Origin: Hyphomicrobiales bacterium
Lineage (GTDB): Bacteria > Pseudomonadota > Alphaproteobacteria > Rhizobiales > Aestuariivirgaceae
Reading direction: 5' to 3'
Length of the DNA stretch: 64,000 nt
Assembly (NCBI GenBank): GCA_025359265.1
Contig: JANYHB010000013.1
Location: forward strand, 16,963-80,962
The position numbers and the translations under genes are program-made. Numbering within the stretch: the stretch's first letter is position 1; every line of letters begins with the position of its first letter. Shown in pieces: positions 9,096 to 18,020 of the stretch. The notes beneath the pieces were generated by a model that was not told the DNA's origin, made no database searches, and saw only the letters and a list, made by a program, of their open reading frames with translations.

Positions 9096-9540
9096 GGCGA
9101 ATCTCTCCGCCCCAATATAGGCGAAGATGCCCCTGCTTTTGAGGGGCTTCGGCAGCAATCTCTTGAAGGCTCAAAACTAGCCATGTTGGCCATTATGTCC
9201 GCCGAATTCGGCAATGTTGTCTGCAGCAAAGTCATTTCATCAATACTTTCGACACGGATCTGAAATGCAGTTGTGGCTGCGATGACGCATTCAATGTAGG
9301 CTTTATGGGGCTGGTGCGGGCTTTGACATTGAAATCTGTGTGCGTTTCGCCAAGCTCCGTCCGGGCTGAGCTCTCAAGCCCGAGTTATAGAATCCAATAA
9401 CACGTTGAGGTCCATGCAAAGCCAGACGCATCAGAATGCTTAAGCGCTTGGGAGCACTTGCGGGACTTTGAATGTGACGATCGTGCATTGACATGTGCAA
9501 CTACATTTTGCAACGTCTTATGAGAATGTGGTAGTTTTAC
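9096..9540. other. 445-base gap between uvrD and the nuclease gene
   Basis: No intact gene is visible here. The minus strand holds a short stretch that may be the end of a decayed gene (see 9130-9301). The rest, about 9302-9540, shows only short ORFs without recognisable products. The promoter of the nuclease gene should lie just before 9541, but I see no convincing -35/-10 pair or strong RBS. Confidence 0.5.
9130..9301 (-). pseudogene. possible remnant of an FMN-binding PaiB-like gene
   Basis: One minus-strand frame reads AYIECVIAATTAFQIRVESI and continues DEMTLLQ, with no start and no clean end. The pattern YI..-.AF.I.VE.IDE...LQ recalls the C-terminal part of PaiB-type FMN-binding negative regulators (normally ...KLSQN...). 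The match is from memory and weak. If right, the gene lost its 5' part when the nuclease gene arrived. It could equally be noncoding. Confidence 0.25.
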
Positions 9541-10758
9541 ATGAAAAACGAACTTGCGGCGCTGCTGGGAGACGAGGACTTCAGAAATATCGACGAGAAA
9601 TTCGGACGATTCAATTTGTTTGAGGCCATCGGTGCAGTGAAAGGCGAATTGAAACATTCCAATTTTCTTGGCCACCTGATGTCCCCCCAGGCATCACATG
9701 GACTCGGCGCCTTGCCATTGCAGATGATTTTGCACTGTTTCCTGAGAGAATATCGAAATGAGGGCAGGCCCATTGGCGAGTTGGATTTGATACTCGCCGA
9801 TCTGGATGACAGCATTGTTTATCGTGAGTTGGACAATATTGACATTTTAGTAGAGCATCGGCCCCTGAAGCTCCTTGTCGCGGTTGAGAACAAGATTTGG
9901 GCCAAAGAAGGAAAAGATCAACTAAGAAATTATCGTGGCAAGATTGAAGCGAAATACCCCGGATGGGATCATCGTCTCATATTCCTGACTCCGGAAGGTG
10001 AGGAACCTTCCGACTCTTTTTGGAAAAAATGTGACTATTCTGTAATAGCCGACACAATCGGAAAACTTGCAAGTAGGATCGAGGCGACAGCTTCGGAATC
10101 CATAATCTTGATTTTACGTCAGTACGTGGAAATGTTGAGGAGGCATATTGTGGATGATATGGAACTGAATGAGTTGGCCGCGAAAGTATACGCAAGGCAC
10201 AAAGCCGCATTCGATTTTGTCTTCAAGTTAATGCCAAATTCACCATTTGGTCTTTTAGAAGTAATTGAGCCAAAGCTAAGAGAGAACCCAGAATGGGAAA
10301 TAGATAGGCAATACAGTACTAAACTACTCTTTGCTCCAAAATCTTGGCTTAAGTTTCCGGTCTTGAACAACTGCGACAAACAGATATGGACCAAGACAGG
10401 GCGTAGCCTTGTCTTTGAGGTCAAGTCTGAATTCACTGAGTCTCAAAATTATTCCTACAGGGTTCGACTTTCAATTTTGCTTGGTTCAGCGCCCGAAAGC
10501 ACACGTCAATATTTCTTCGACGCGGCAAGCAAGGATCCAAAATTATTCCAGGGGCGGAGTGGTTCTTTAAGCGATAAACAAACTGCCCTTTACGCAACAG
10601 AACTCATGAAAAATGAGGATGCGAAGAATCTAAGTGACGAGGAGCGAGTAGAGAAGATTTCCAATTCGTGGATGGATTTTGTCCAAACAAAATTGCCCGC
10701 GCTCGCTGCCAGAATCGAAGAACTTGCGCAGAAATTTCCAACTAGCTCATTGGCCTAG
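9541..10758 (+). CDS. PD-(D/E)XK nuclease family protein
   Basis: The first 190 residues match the PDDEXK_4 family: an N-terminal ELKHSNFLGHLMSP helix motif, then Asp101 in LDNIDILVE and the ExK pair in VAVENKI (Glu116, Lys118), then QLRNY. These are the expected catalytic residues of the restriction-endonuclease fold, so it is probably an active DNA nuclease. Residues 200-405 form a helical region of unknown function. Its base composition is more A/T-rich than that of the flanking genes, suggesting transfer. There is no methylase or partner beside it, so it may act as a solitary defence or mobile-element nuclease. The function is inferred from the fold. Confidence 0.75.
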   Translation: MKNELAALLGDEDFRNIDEKFGRFNLFEAIGAVKGELKHSNFLGHLMSPQASHGLGALPLQMILHCFLREYRNEGRPIGELDLILADLDDSIVYRELDNIDILVEHRPLKLLVAVENKIWAKEGKDQLRNYRGKIEAKYPGWDHRLIFLTPEGEEPSDSFWKKCDYSVIADTIGKLASRIEATASESIILILRQYVEMLRRHIVDDMELNELAAKVYARHKAAFDFVFKLMPNSPFGLLEVIEPKLRENPEWEIDRQYSTKLLFAPKSWLKFPVLNNCDKQIWTKTGRSLVFEVKSEFTESQNYSYRVRLSILLGSAPESTRQYFFDAASKDPKLFQGRSGSLSDKQTALYATELMKNEDAKNLSDEERVEKISNSWMDFVQTKLPALAARIEELAQKFPTSSLA

Positions 10759-10949
10759 GCACAGCGCGGCAAATCCTGCTTTTCTAACTTTACCGCCAGT
10801 TCCGTTTGCAGTTTGCGCCAATAGGCGGCTGTCTCCGTGTCTCCCGATTTCTCGCAGAGCAGGGCGTGGCGTGCGGCTTCCCCGGCGGCACTACGGCCGT
10901 GGACAAACACCAAGGCTTCGGCGAAGTGAGCAAATCCATTGTTGATCAT
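10755..10949 (-). CDS. small conserved hypothetical protein (64 aa)
   Basis: A short, probably helical cytosolic protein (MINNGFAHFAEALVFVHGRS, then AARHALLCEKSGDTETAAYW). Similar small proteins occur in rhizobia, with no known function. The ATG at 10949 has a GAGGGAG run upstream; the ORF-track start is six codons earlier. Its last four bases overlap the end of the nuclease gene tail to tail. Two Cys are present but no recognisable motif. Confidence 0.65.
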   Translation of the reverse strand: MINNGFAHFAEALVFVHGRSAAGEAARHALLCEKSGDTETAAYWRKLQTELAVKLEKQDLPRCA

Positions 10950-11041
10950 ATTGCATCTCCCTCTCACGAACTTTATTCTAAAACCGCGTTACATCGGAAA
11001 TAGTTCCATAATTTTGCAAGAATGTGACGATTGCGGGGCAA

Positions 11042-11530
11042 TCACGCTTTTGTGGCTGGCAGTCCAATTTTGTGACCGACCTGTGGGGGCAGGGGCAAGG
11101 TTTTGTGCAGTGCAGCCAAGGCTTCGACGCGGGCGCGCACCTCATCTGGAAAGGGCGAGGTGCGGTGAGTCGTCAAATCAACGTGGCTGACCATGACTTC
11201 CAGCACACAGGCGAGGTAAGAACTTTCACCGCGAAACATTTGCTGCACATAGTGCACCCGCTTGGCATCGCTGCCGATCAGCTGTTGTTCAATGCGCACC
11301 TGCTCTCCCGCCTGCAATTCATTGGCGTAGGATGTGTGGGTTTCCAATGTGAAGAAGCTGTTGTTGGTGGCTTTCACATAGTCTGGCCCCAGACCGAGGG
11401 AAGCAAACATTTCATCGGCGGCCCGATCAAACATGACGGCGTAGTAAGCCATGTTGAGATGGCCGTTGTAATCGGTCCATTGGCTTTCAACCGTCTGTAA
11501 CTTCCCGATGTAGGGTTTGGCATTTGTCAT
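11042..11530 (-). CDS. hotdog-fold thioesterase family protein
   Basis: A 162-residue acyl-CoA thioesterase of the 4-hydroxybenzoyl-CoA type. The Q.TDYNGHLNMAYY motif near residue 18 contains the catalytic-type Asp and the N-terminal helix of the hotdog fold. Related proteins are called betainyl-CoA or short-chain acyl-CoA thioesterases, but the substrate is not readable here. It is divergent from the FAD-linked oxidase with 36 bases between starts, so they share a promoter region. Confidence 0.8.
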   Translation of the reverse strand: MTNAKPYIGKLQTVESQWTDYNGHLNMAYYAVMFDRAADEMFASLGLGPDYVKATNNSFFTLETHTSYANELQAGEQVRIEQQLIGSDAKRVHYVQQMFRGESSYLACVLEVMVSHVDLTTHRTSPFPDEVRARVEALAALHKTLPLPPQVGHKIGLPATKA

Positions 11531-11566
11531 GGTAAAACTTTTCGCCTGTGATAGTTTCGCGAACCC

Positions 11567-12961
11567 ATGGATACACTATCATCCCAAGCCAATATAGAGC
11601 GCGCCATTGCCGCCGCGAAGGTGCTTTTGGGCGACAGGGTTTCCACAGCACCGACGGTGCGTGAACAACACGGCAAAGATCTGACATGGAATGAAGGCGC
11701 GCCGCCAGATGCGGTGGCCTTCGTGAAAGCCACTGATGAAGTTCAGGCTCTGGTAAAAATCTGCGCCCACGAGCAAGTGCCGATCATTCCTTTCGGCGCC
11801 GGTACTTCCCTGGAAGGGCATTTCACTGCGCCCAAGGGCGGCATTTGCCTTGATCTCAGTGGAATGAACCGCATAATCGAGGTGAACTCTGAGGATCAGG
11901 ATTGCCGCGTGGAGGCTGGTGTGACACGCAAGACGATCAACGCACATTTGCGCGACCAAGGCTTGATGTTCCCGATTGACCCCGGCGCTGATGCCACGAT
12001 TGGGGGCATGGCTTCCACCCGCGCTTCCGGCACCAATGCGGTGCGCTATGGCACCATGCGAGAGAATGTGATGGGCCTGACGGTGGTGTTGGCCGATGGC
12101 CGCGTGATCAAGACGGGCACGCGGGCGCGCAAATCTTCTTCGGGTTATGATCTCACGCGGTTGTTTGTGGGTGCTGAGGGCACATTGGGTGTGATCACCG
12201 AAGTTCAGCTTAAGCTGCATGGCATTCCGGAAGCCGCCTCGGCTGGCGTTTGCGTGTTTCCTTCGATCGAGGCCTGCTGCCGCACTGCCATTGAGACCAT
12301 TCAAATGGGCATTCCCATTGCCCGCATTGAATTGGTGGACTCTGAACACGTCAAAGCCATCAATGCCTATTCAAAACTATCGATGACGGTTGCGCCCACC
12401 CTGTTTGTCGAATTTCATGGCACGACGGCAGGAGTGGCTGAGCAGGCTGCACGCTTTGGCGAAATAGCGGCGGGCAATGGTGGCGGCACTTTCCAGTGGG
12501 CTACGCAAGAAGAAGAGCGGCTGAAACTCTGGCAAGCGCGCCATGATGCTTTCTGGGCCACCAAGGCGATGAAGCCCGGCAAGCAAGAAACGAGTGCCAC
12601 TGACGTGTGCGTGCCGATTTCAAAACTGGCCGAATGTGTTGTTGAAACGCAGAAAGATTTGGCAGCCAATGATATTTACGGCCCGATCATTGGCCATGTC
12701 GGCGATGGCAATTTCCATGTGGTGCTGTTCTGCGACCCCGCAAACGCGGACGAAGTAAAACGCGTGAAAGCGGTTTATGACCGAATGATCAACCGCGCAC
12801 TTGCGGCAGGTGGCACATGTACGGGCGAACATGGCATCGGTTCGGGTAAGCGCGATTATTTGCGCCGCGAGCATGGCGAAGGTGTTGCGGTAATGCGCCA
12901 GATAAAGCTGGCGCTCGATCCCTTTAATTTGATGAACCCCGGCAAAAATGCCGGGCCGTAA
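11567..12961 (+). CDS. FAD-linked oxidase, D-lactate/glycolate dehydrogenase type
   Basis: A 464-residue flavoprotein of the VAO family that oxidises 2-hydroxy acids, passing electrons to cytochrome or quinone. The FAD-binding domain has PFGAGTSLEGH, then DPGADATIGGMASTRASGT and FVGAEGTLGVITE. The C-terminal FAD-oxidase domain includes GHVGDGNFHV and the final GTCTGEHGIGSGKR, LDPFNLMNPGK. This arrangement fits mitochondrial-type D-lactate dehydrogenase (cytochrome) or glycolate oxidase GlcD. Without GlcE/GlcF neighbours, the D-lactate type is more likely. It ends directly against the convergent sulfotransferase. Confidence 0.87.
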   Translation: MDTLSSQANIERAIAAAKVLLGDRVSTAPTVREQHGKDLTWNEGAPPDAVAFVKATDEVQALVKICAHEQVPIIPFGAGTSLEGHFTAPKGGICLDLSGMNRIIEVNSEDQDCRVEAGVTRKTINAHLRDQGLMFPIDPGADATIGGMASTRASGTNAVRYGTMRENVMGLTVVLADGRVIKTGTRARKSSSGYDLTRLFVGAEGTLGVITEVQLKLHGIPEAASAGVCVFPSIEACCRTAIETIQMGIPIARIELVDSEHVKAINAYSKLSMTVAPTLFVEFHGTTAGVAEQAARFGEIAAGNGGGTFQWATQEEERLKLWQARHDAFWATKAMKPGKQETSATDVCVPISKLAECVVETQKDLAANDIYGPIIGHVGDGNFHVVLFCDPANADEVKRVKAVYDRMINRALAAGGTCTGEHGIGSGKRDYLRREHGEGVAVMRQIKLALDPFNLMNPGKNAGP

Positions 12962-13918
12962 CTAGTTCAAGGGTGCGCCGGCCAACCACGATGCACATTC
13001 AGGGCCGAGTTCTGCCATGGCCTTATCCTCATAGGCCTTGATCTCGTCAGCCGAAAGACTATCGCGCCAACGACCGTTGCTGCCTTTGTTGATGAAAGTT
13101 GTGGCGCCACCCTTCCACATCATTCCGCCGCGGGGAGTCATTTCGGCCGCATGGGATTTCATATAGTCAAAGGAACAATGATTGACGATCTCTGGCAAGA
13201 TTTTTGGATCAACTTTGATTTCGAGAAATTCAGCGATGCGTTTTATAGTTCCCTCAAGATCCTTCTTCATGTCATTGAAGTGAACAAGCACCACATTTGG
13301 CAAATCGCGCAGTTGCCACCATGAGCGGATGTGATGCCAATAAGGCCAAATGGGAAAGCCATCGCGATTGAACCATTGCCTATAGAACTCATGCGGATCG
13401 TCTGTGCCCCGCACCAAAGGATCGGCACCGTGTATCGCGCCGGTGTTGTACAACGTAAAAAATTCATCCGTCGTGTTGAAATGATGGTTGTGATAGCTCC
13501 ACGCTGCATCGCGTCCATCACGACCGATGTAAATATATTTTGCCTTGGGCGAGAACACCAATGCGTCAACTGGCAGATGGGTCTTGACGAAGCGCCGATG
13601 CGTCTGGGTGTCCAACGCCGCAAGGGCAGGCGGCGGCAAAATCCGTTGATCCACCCAGGGCGAAATCTGGTGGACATTTTTCCCTTCTGCTCCGTCGAAA
13701 ATCAGCTGCGATACAATCTGTTGGGTCCAGGTTGTGCCCGATTTTGCATAGGTTGCGATGACTATATCATCATCGCGGAACTTGAAATCGTTCCAGACTG
13801 TCGAGTTCATGTGAAAATTATGCAGCTCGCGTGTCTTTTGTGGCCAAACAATATCGGCGCTGGCAGTGCTTTGCTGGGGGTTCGCTTGCGCCCCCGAAAC
13901 GTGAGATGTCCTTGCCAT
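12962..13918 (-). CDS. cytosolic-type sulfotransferase (Sulfotransfer_1)
   Basis: Transfers sulfate from PAPS to an alcohol or phenol acceptor. The 5'-phosphosulfate loop TYAKSGTTW is at residues 56-64, the candidate catalytic His in KTHLP at 114, the 3'-phosphate motif IGRDGRDAAWS at 131-141, and the terminal loop INKGSNGRWRD near residue 287. The set is complete. No signal peptide is present. Its acceptor is unknown. The 318-residue length fits. It is unusual enough in bacteria to be of accessory origin. Confidence 0.88.
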   Translation of the reverse strand: MARTSHVSGAQANPQQSTASADIVWPQKTRELHNFHMNSTVWNDFKFRDDDIVIATYAKSGTTWTQQIVSQLIFDGAEGKNVHQISPWVDQRILPPPALAALDTQTHRRFVKTHLPVDALVFSPKAKYIYIGRDGRDAAWSYHNHHFNTTDEFFTLYNTGAIHGADPLVRGTDDPHEFYRQWFNRDGFPIWPYWHHIRSWWQLRDLPNVVLVHFNDMKKDLEGTIKRIAEFLEIKVDPKILPEIVNHCSFDYMKSHAAEMTPRGGMMWKGGATTFINKGSNGRWRDSLSADEIKAYEDKAMAELGPECASWLAGAPLN

Positions 13919-14062
13919 GGCCGGTCTCCCCTAGTGCGATTTCCCCGTCACATCAATTTAAAGCACAAGTTCGGTTTGTTCGCCAGCTATGGTTCAGTTT
14001 CAGATCCGATTTTTTTTGGCGATCCCTTGCACACATTTCCCCTTCGCCTATTCTCTGTCGCC

Positions 14063-17000
14063 ATGAGCGTTTGGAAATCACCTGTTCTCTATATAGGCCT
14101 GTTGATTGTCTTGCTGGTCGGCGGGGCTTTGGCTGCACCGTTTCTCATTGATTGGAACGGATACCGCGACAAGTTAGAGGCTTATGGCCGTAATTTGTCT
14201 GGCCGCGCCGTTGCCATTGATGGGCCGATTGCGGTGCGGCTGTTTCCCTGGCCAAGGCTTGAGGCTGGCGACGTCAGTGTAGCCAACCCGCAGGGATTTG
14301 AATCAGGGCCGATGTTGCAAGCCGCCAAGGTTACGGTGCATCTGGCTTTGGCCAGTCTCGTGTCGGGGCAAATCCGAGTGGAGCGGATAGATGTTGAAAA
14401 GCCGGTGTTGAACTTGGCGCTCAATATCAAGGGAGATGGTAACTGGCACCTCACACCCGAAACAGCCTTGATGGCAACGGGCCTGCTGAATGATGTGCAG
14501 CTTGACGAAATCCATGTGAGCAACGGTGTGTTAAAAATTCGTGATGAACGCCATGGCTTTGCACGTGATCTATCAAAAATCTACAGCGTGGTTTCCGCCC
14601 CATCGATTGATGGCCCATGGCGGATGAAAGGCACTGGCCTTGCCAATGATGTGGCTTTGGATATTTTATTTTCAACGTTAGCCGCCAAGAAGGCGCAACC
14701 TGTGCAATTTGCCTTTAGACTCTCGCCACAAGATGGTTCACTGCCTGCACTCAGCTTTGAGGGGAAGGGCGATGGCAGTTCTTATTCAGGCAGTATCGCG
14801 CTTCAACCCGTCGAAACCACCGATGGACGCAGGAGCTTGGATGGGTCGTTGAAGCCTTTGCTTTATCAGGCCAAGGTTCAGATTGATGGCGATCAAGCCA
14901 AACTATCCGCCATTCACATCGCGGCGGCGGATCCCAAAGACACGGGCACGTTGATCGAAGGCGACGCGGCGCTCGATTTATCGCGAGCCACCAAGCTGGA
15001 TATCCATTTAACCTCTCCCCATATTGACATGGACACGCTCGCCGGTGAACAGACAATGCGCCTTTGGCAAGCCGGTGGGTTGTTAGGATTGGCTAACAAG
15101 CTCATGGCCACATTTCCCGATAATCTCGATTTCAACACCACACTGGACGTAAGCGCTTTAACCGCCTCTGGGCAAAATTTGGAGAATGTAAATCTCAAGG
15201 CATCGGCCGCTTCAGGCGCCATTCGCATTCAAGATTTAACTGCAGATTTGCCCGGTCGTTCGCGGATGAAATTTGGCGGACTGGTTTTCCCCGGCCCCGG
15301 TGCAGCAGAGCTTGGGGGTTCTTTGAGTTTTGAAACCAGCGACGCGCGCAGTTTCACCAAGTGGCTTTGGCCCGAAGGCAGAGATGGCGTTGATCGGTTA
15401 TGGACGGGGGCCCGCGGTCGCCTTAAAGCCCAAAGCGATGTAACTTGGGGCGGGCAACGTTTTGGCTTTCAAAACTTGCAATATGAGTTGGATGGACTTC
15501 TAGGCAAAGGTGAGGTTGCGGTTACGCAAGGGCAGATTCCCGCGGTTCATTTGCAATTATCTGCAGATAAGTTTGATTTAGCGTCTTACGTTTCTGGCGG
15601 CCTTTCAAGTCTTACGACGCAGCAAGAACTGCTTTCGCTTTTGCCCAGCAGCAACGGCTTGGAAAAAAGTCTGGCCTTGGAGTTTGGTGCACTTACCATC
15701 AATGGCGTGGAAGCGCAGAGGGTGCGGGTGAATATAAATTCCAACGCTTCTGGGTTCGAACTGAAGAACTTTGATATCGGCGCCGTCGAGGGCGCCGAAG
15801 TGAAGGGCAATGGTTTGGTTTTGATGTCACCAGAAGGGCCATCGGGCAATATAAAATTTGTGTTAGGTGCTGCAAGGCCCCACGGTTTTATGCGTTTGCT
15901 TGGATTATTGCCACAGGGGCCGGAACCAAAATGGGCAGGCTCTTTGGCGCGCACCGACATACGCGCCGAATTAAACGTCAAGCCAGGCACAAAAGAACCG
16001 TTGGTAAATTATAGTATCAGCGGCAGCAGCGGGCCCTACAAAATAGTGAGTTCTGGCACGGTGCAGGATTTGAATGTTGCAGCAGGGGTTGTAGGCGGGC
16101 TTTCCGGAACCATTTCTTCGGCGGATGCAAACGATATTTTGCGATTGATCGGCATCGAATCCAAAGGCTCGGGCACCGGTGATGGGCAAATCGCGGTCAC
16201 GGTTTCGGGCAATGAAGCGCAGGGCTATAAAACCGCAATAGATGTGCAAGGCCAAGGCGCCACGGCTGGCTTTGCCGGAACTTACAGGCCGCAGTTTGGC
16301 AAGCTGGGATTTGACGGCACTTTTGCAGTGAATGCCGAGCATGGCGATGGCGTGCTTGCAGCATTGGGTTTTCCTTTGGCAACGTTGGGGAATGGCCCTC
16401 TTGCATTGAAGGTGGAAGCAGTGCCAACGCCTGCTGGATTGGCGTTAAAAAACTTTGCTCTTAAGTTTGGCGAGCAAAATATCGAAGGATCAGGTGAGGT
16501 CGGTGCTGGGCGCGCCCTGAAGCTTGATGTGTCGGGAGGCCAAGTGAAACTGATTGATGCTGTTGCGGCAGCCGCATCGCCATGGGCAGGTGTGGGTGCT
16601 TTTCCTAATGCAAGTTTTGAAAACGGTTGGCCGTTTGGCCTTTCAGGAGAAATTTGGCTGCGGCCCACCCGCATTGCGGATTTCTTTGGCCAGTCGGTAA
16701 GCGAGCCGATCATTGGCTATGCTTCGGATGCCAAGGGCCGCAGCTTCCGCGTGATGGGACGATATGCTGATGGAGGTCAACTCAAAATTGACGGCACTTT
16801 GAAACCCGAAGGCAATAGTTTTGCCTTGGCTGGTTCGCTGCACGCTCCACTGGCGTTGGCCCAAATTTTTTCGGGTGGTGACAAACCATTCGGGCCGCGC
16901 GGCGCGGCCACAATGGATGGAACCTTTGCCGGCAATGGACGCTCGCCCTTGGCGATGTTGAACACCATTTCAGGGGCGGGCACCTTAACCGTTGGTGCTG

Positions 17001-17656
17001 GGCAAATTGTGGGTTTGGCGCCTGAGCCATTTTATGCGACGATTAAAGCGGCCAAGAGCAATGATGAAATCCAGAAGGCCTTTGCTGATTTGACTTCCAG
17101 CCAAGGCATCGCAACGCCGCCGATGAAATTCTTGCTGGAGGCAAAAGAGGGGGCCATCGCCTTTGCGCCAGTCACCATTGAAACCGAGCAGTTGAAGCTT
17201 GCTGTGCAGCCTGCCGCGGATTTGCCGAGTGCGATGCTATCCACAATCATAACGCTATCGGCCAAGCAGCAAGCCGAGTTGCCAGAAATGCGGGTTATCT
17301 ATGAAGGAGCACCCGGTGCCATGCGGCAACGGGTTGACGCCGCCTCGCTGGCTTCGAAATTAGGCACGGCCATCATCAACAAAGACATGGCTGAGTTGGA
17401 CCGTATTGCCCAGGAGCAAAAGAAAGCTGAAGCTGATGCCGCCCTTCAGGCCCAAGCAGACAAGCAGAAGTTTGACGCCTTCCAGGCCCAACGCGCGGAA
17501 CTTCGCCTGCAGCAGCGAATGCTTAAAGTGTTTGCCCAGCAACGCGCCATTGATGCAGTCCGCGCCAAGGCAGCGCTGGACGCGGCGGTGAATTACGGGC
17601 TTTCCATTGTGAAAGATGAGAAGCGAAGGCTGTTGCAGCTAGTGCCCGCGAAGTGA
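14063..17656 (+). CDS. AsmA family protein
   Basis: A large inner-membrane anchored periplasmic protein (1197 aa) of the AsmA/TamB-like superfamily, thought to act in envelope lipid homeostasis. The ORF-track start at 13331 lies in antisense of the sulfotransferase; the real start is ATG 14063 (MSVWKSPVLY). A hydrophobic segment (residues 7-27) is followed by DWNGYRDKLEAYGRNLSGR, the typical AsmA N terminus. The middle has many beta-rich repeats. The last 90 residues are Lys/Glu/Gln/Ala-rich and probably coiled coil. It overlaps the convergent RHH gene by 18 bases. Confidence 0.88.
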   Translation: MSVWKSPVLYIGLLIVLLVGGALAAPFLIDWNGYRDKLEAYGRNLSGRAVAIDGPIAVRLFPWPRLEAGDVSVANPQGFESGPMLQAAKVTVHLALASLVSGQIRVERIDVEKPVLNLALNIKGDGNWHLTPETALMATGLLNDVQLDEIHVSNGVLKIRDERHGFARDLSKIYSVVSAPSIDGPWRMKGTGLANDVALDILFSTLAAKKAQPVQFAFRLSPQDGSLPALSFEGKGDGSSYSGSIALQPVETTDGRRSLDGSLKPLLYQAKVQIDGDQAKLSAIHIAAADPKDTGTLIEGDAALDLSRATKLDIHLTSPHIDMDTLAGEQTMRLWQAGGLLGLANKLMATFPDNLDFNTTLDVSALTASGQNLENVNLKASAASGAIRIQDLTADLPGRSRMKFGGLVFPGPGAAELGGSLSFETSDARSFTKWLWPEGRDGVDRLWTGARGRLKAQSDVTWGGQRFGFQNLQYELDGLLGKGEVAVTQGQIPAVHLQLSADKFDLASYVSGGLSSLTTQQELLSLLPSSNGLEKSLALEFGALTINGVEAQRVRVNINSNASGFELKNFDIGAVEGAEVKGNGLVLMSPEGPSGNIKFVLGAARPHGFMRLLGLLPQGPEPKWAGSLARTDIRAELNVKPGTKEPLVNYSISGSSGPYKIVSSGTVQDLNVAAGVVGGLSGTISSADANDILRLIGIESKGSGTGDGQIAVTVSGNEAQGYKTAIDVQGQGATAGFAGTYRPQFGKLGFDGTFAVNAEHGDGVLAALGFPLATLGNGPLALKVEAVPTPAGLALKNFALKFGEQNIEGSGEVGAGRALKLDVSGGQVKLIDAVAAAASPWAGVGAFPNASFENGWPFGLSGEIWLRPTRIADFFGQSVSEPIIGYASDAKGRSFRVMGRYADGGQLKIDGTLKPEGNSFALAGSLHAPLALAQIFSGGDKPFGPRGAATMDGTFAGNGRSPLAMLNTISGAGTLTVGAGQIVGLAPEPFYATIKAAKSNDEIQKAFADLTSSQGIATPPMKFLLEAKEGAIAFAPVTIETEQLKLAVQPAADLPSAMLSTIITLSAKQQAELPEMRVIYEGAPGAMRQRVDAASLASKLGTAIINKDMAELDRIAQEQKKAEADAALQAQADKQKFDAFQAQRAELRLQQRMLKVFAQQRAIDAVRAKAALDAAVNYGLSIVKDEKRRLLQLVPAK

Positions 17657-17851
17657 ACGCCAAAGCACCCAAACTCTGATCGCGCTCGATAAATTCCGCC
17701 CCTCGCGGCTTCGGTCGATTTCCCCAACCAACGCGGCCAAAGATTTTTTATCTTCGCCAGCAGCTTTCTTGAGCGCGTCCCAAAATTCAGGTTCCAGTGA
17801 CAAAGACGTGCGGTGGCCGGCAATGGTAAGAGAGCGTTTCAGCTCAGTCAT
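17639..17851 (-). CDS. ribbon-helix-helix domain protein (RHH_4)
   Basis: A 70-residue probable DNA-binding protein. The sequence LTIAGHRTSLSLEPEFWDAL and NLSSAIRVWVL fits the RHH_4 family (aryl-sulfate sulfotransferase-like RHH), widespread in alphaproteobacteria. The ATG at 17851 begins MTELKR and overlaps the end of the DUF4169 gene by eight bases (ATGACTGA), so the two are translationally coupled. A gene order fumC-DUF4169-RHH is common in this class. The regulatory target is unknown. Confidence 0.82.
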   Translation of the reverse strand: MTELKRSLTIAGHRTSLSLEPEFWDALKKAAGEDKKSLAALVGEIDRSREGRNLSSAIRVWVLWRSLRGH

Positions 17852-18020
17852 CGCGCTTGTGCCCATCCAGATTTTTTGTGTTTTGCTGATCAAGCAGGCG
17901 CAGCAATTCTTTGTCTTCCTTGCGGCGTCCAAATTTCAGGCGGTTGCCCGCAGACGTGGTTTCACTCTCGACGCGGGCTTTCGCCTTGCGGGCCTGGCGC
18001 AGATTGATCACTTCCCCCAT
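17844..18020 (-). CDS. DUF4169 family protein (58 aa, absent from ORF track)
   Basis: Found by translating the gap between fumC and the RHH gene: the protein begins [16 protein letters not shown], has a basic middle (LKFGRRKEDKELL) and ends NLDGHKRDD. This is the DUF4169 pattern: short, highly charged and ending in DGHxRD. Its start overlaps the fumC stop by one base (TGATG) and its stop overlaps the RHH start by eight, so all three form one operon. It is two residues below the 60-residue length of the shortest listed ORFs, which explains its absence from the track. The function is unknown. Confidence 0.85.
   Translation of the reverse strand: MGEVINLRQARKAKARVESETTSAGNRLKFGRRKEDKELLRLLDQQNTKNLDGHKRDD

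Noticed and set aside
13331-14062. N-terminal extension of the AsmA ORF
   Set aside because: It is antisense to the sulfotransferase; the AsmA signal-anchor start is at 14063.
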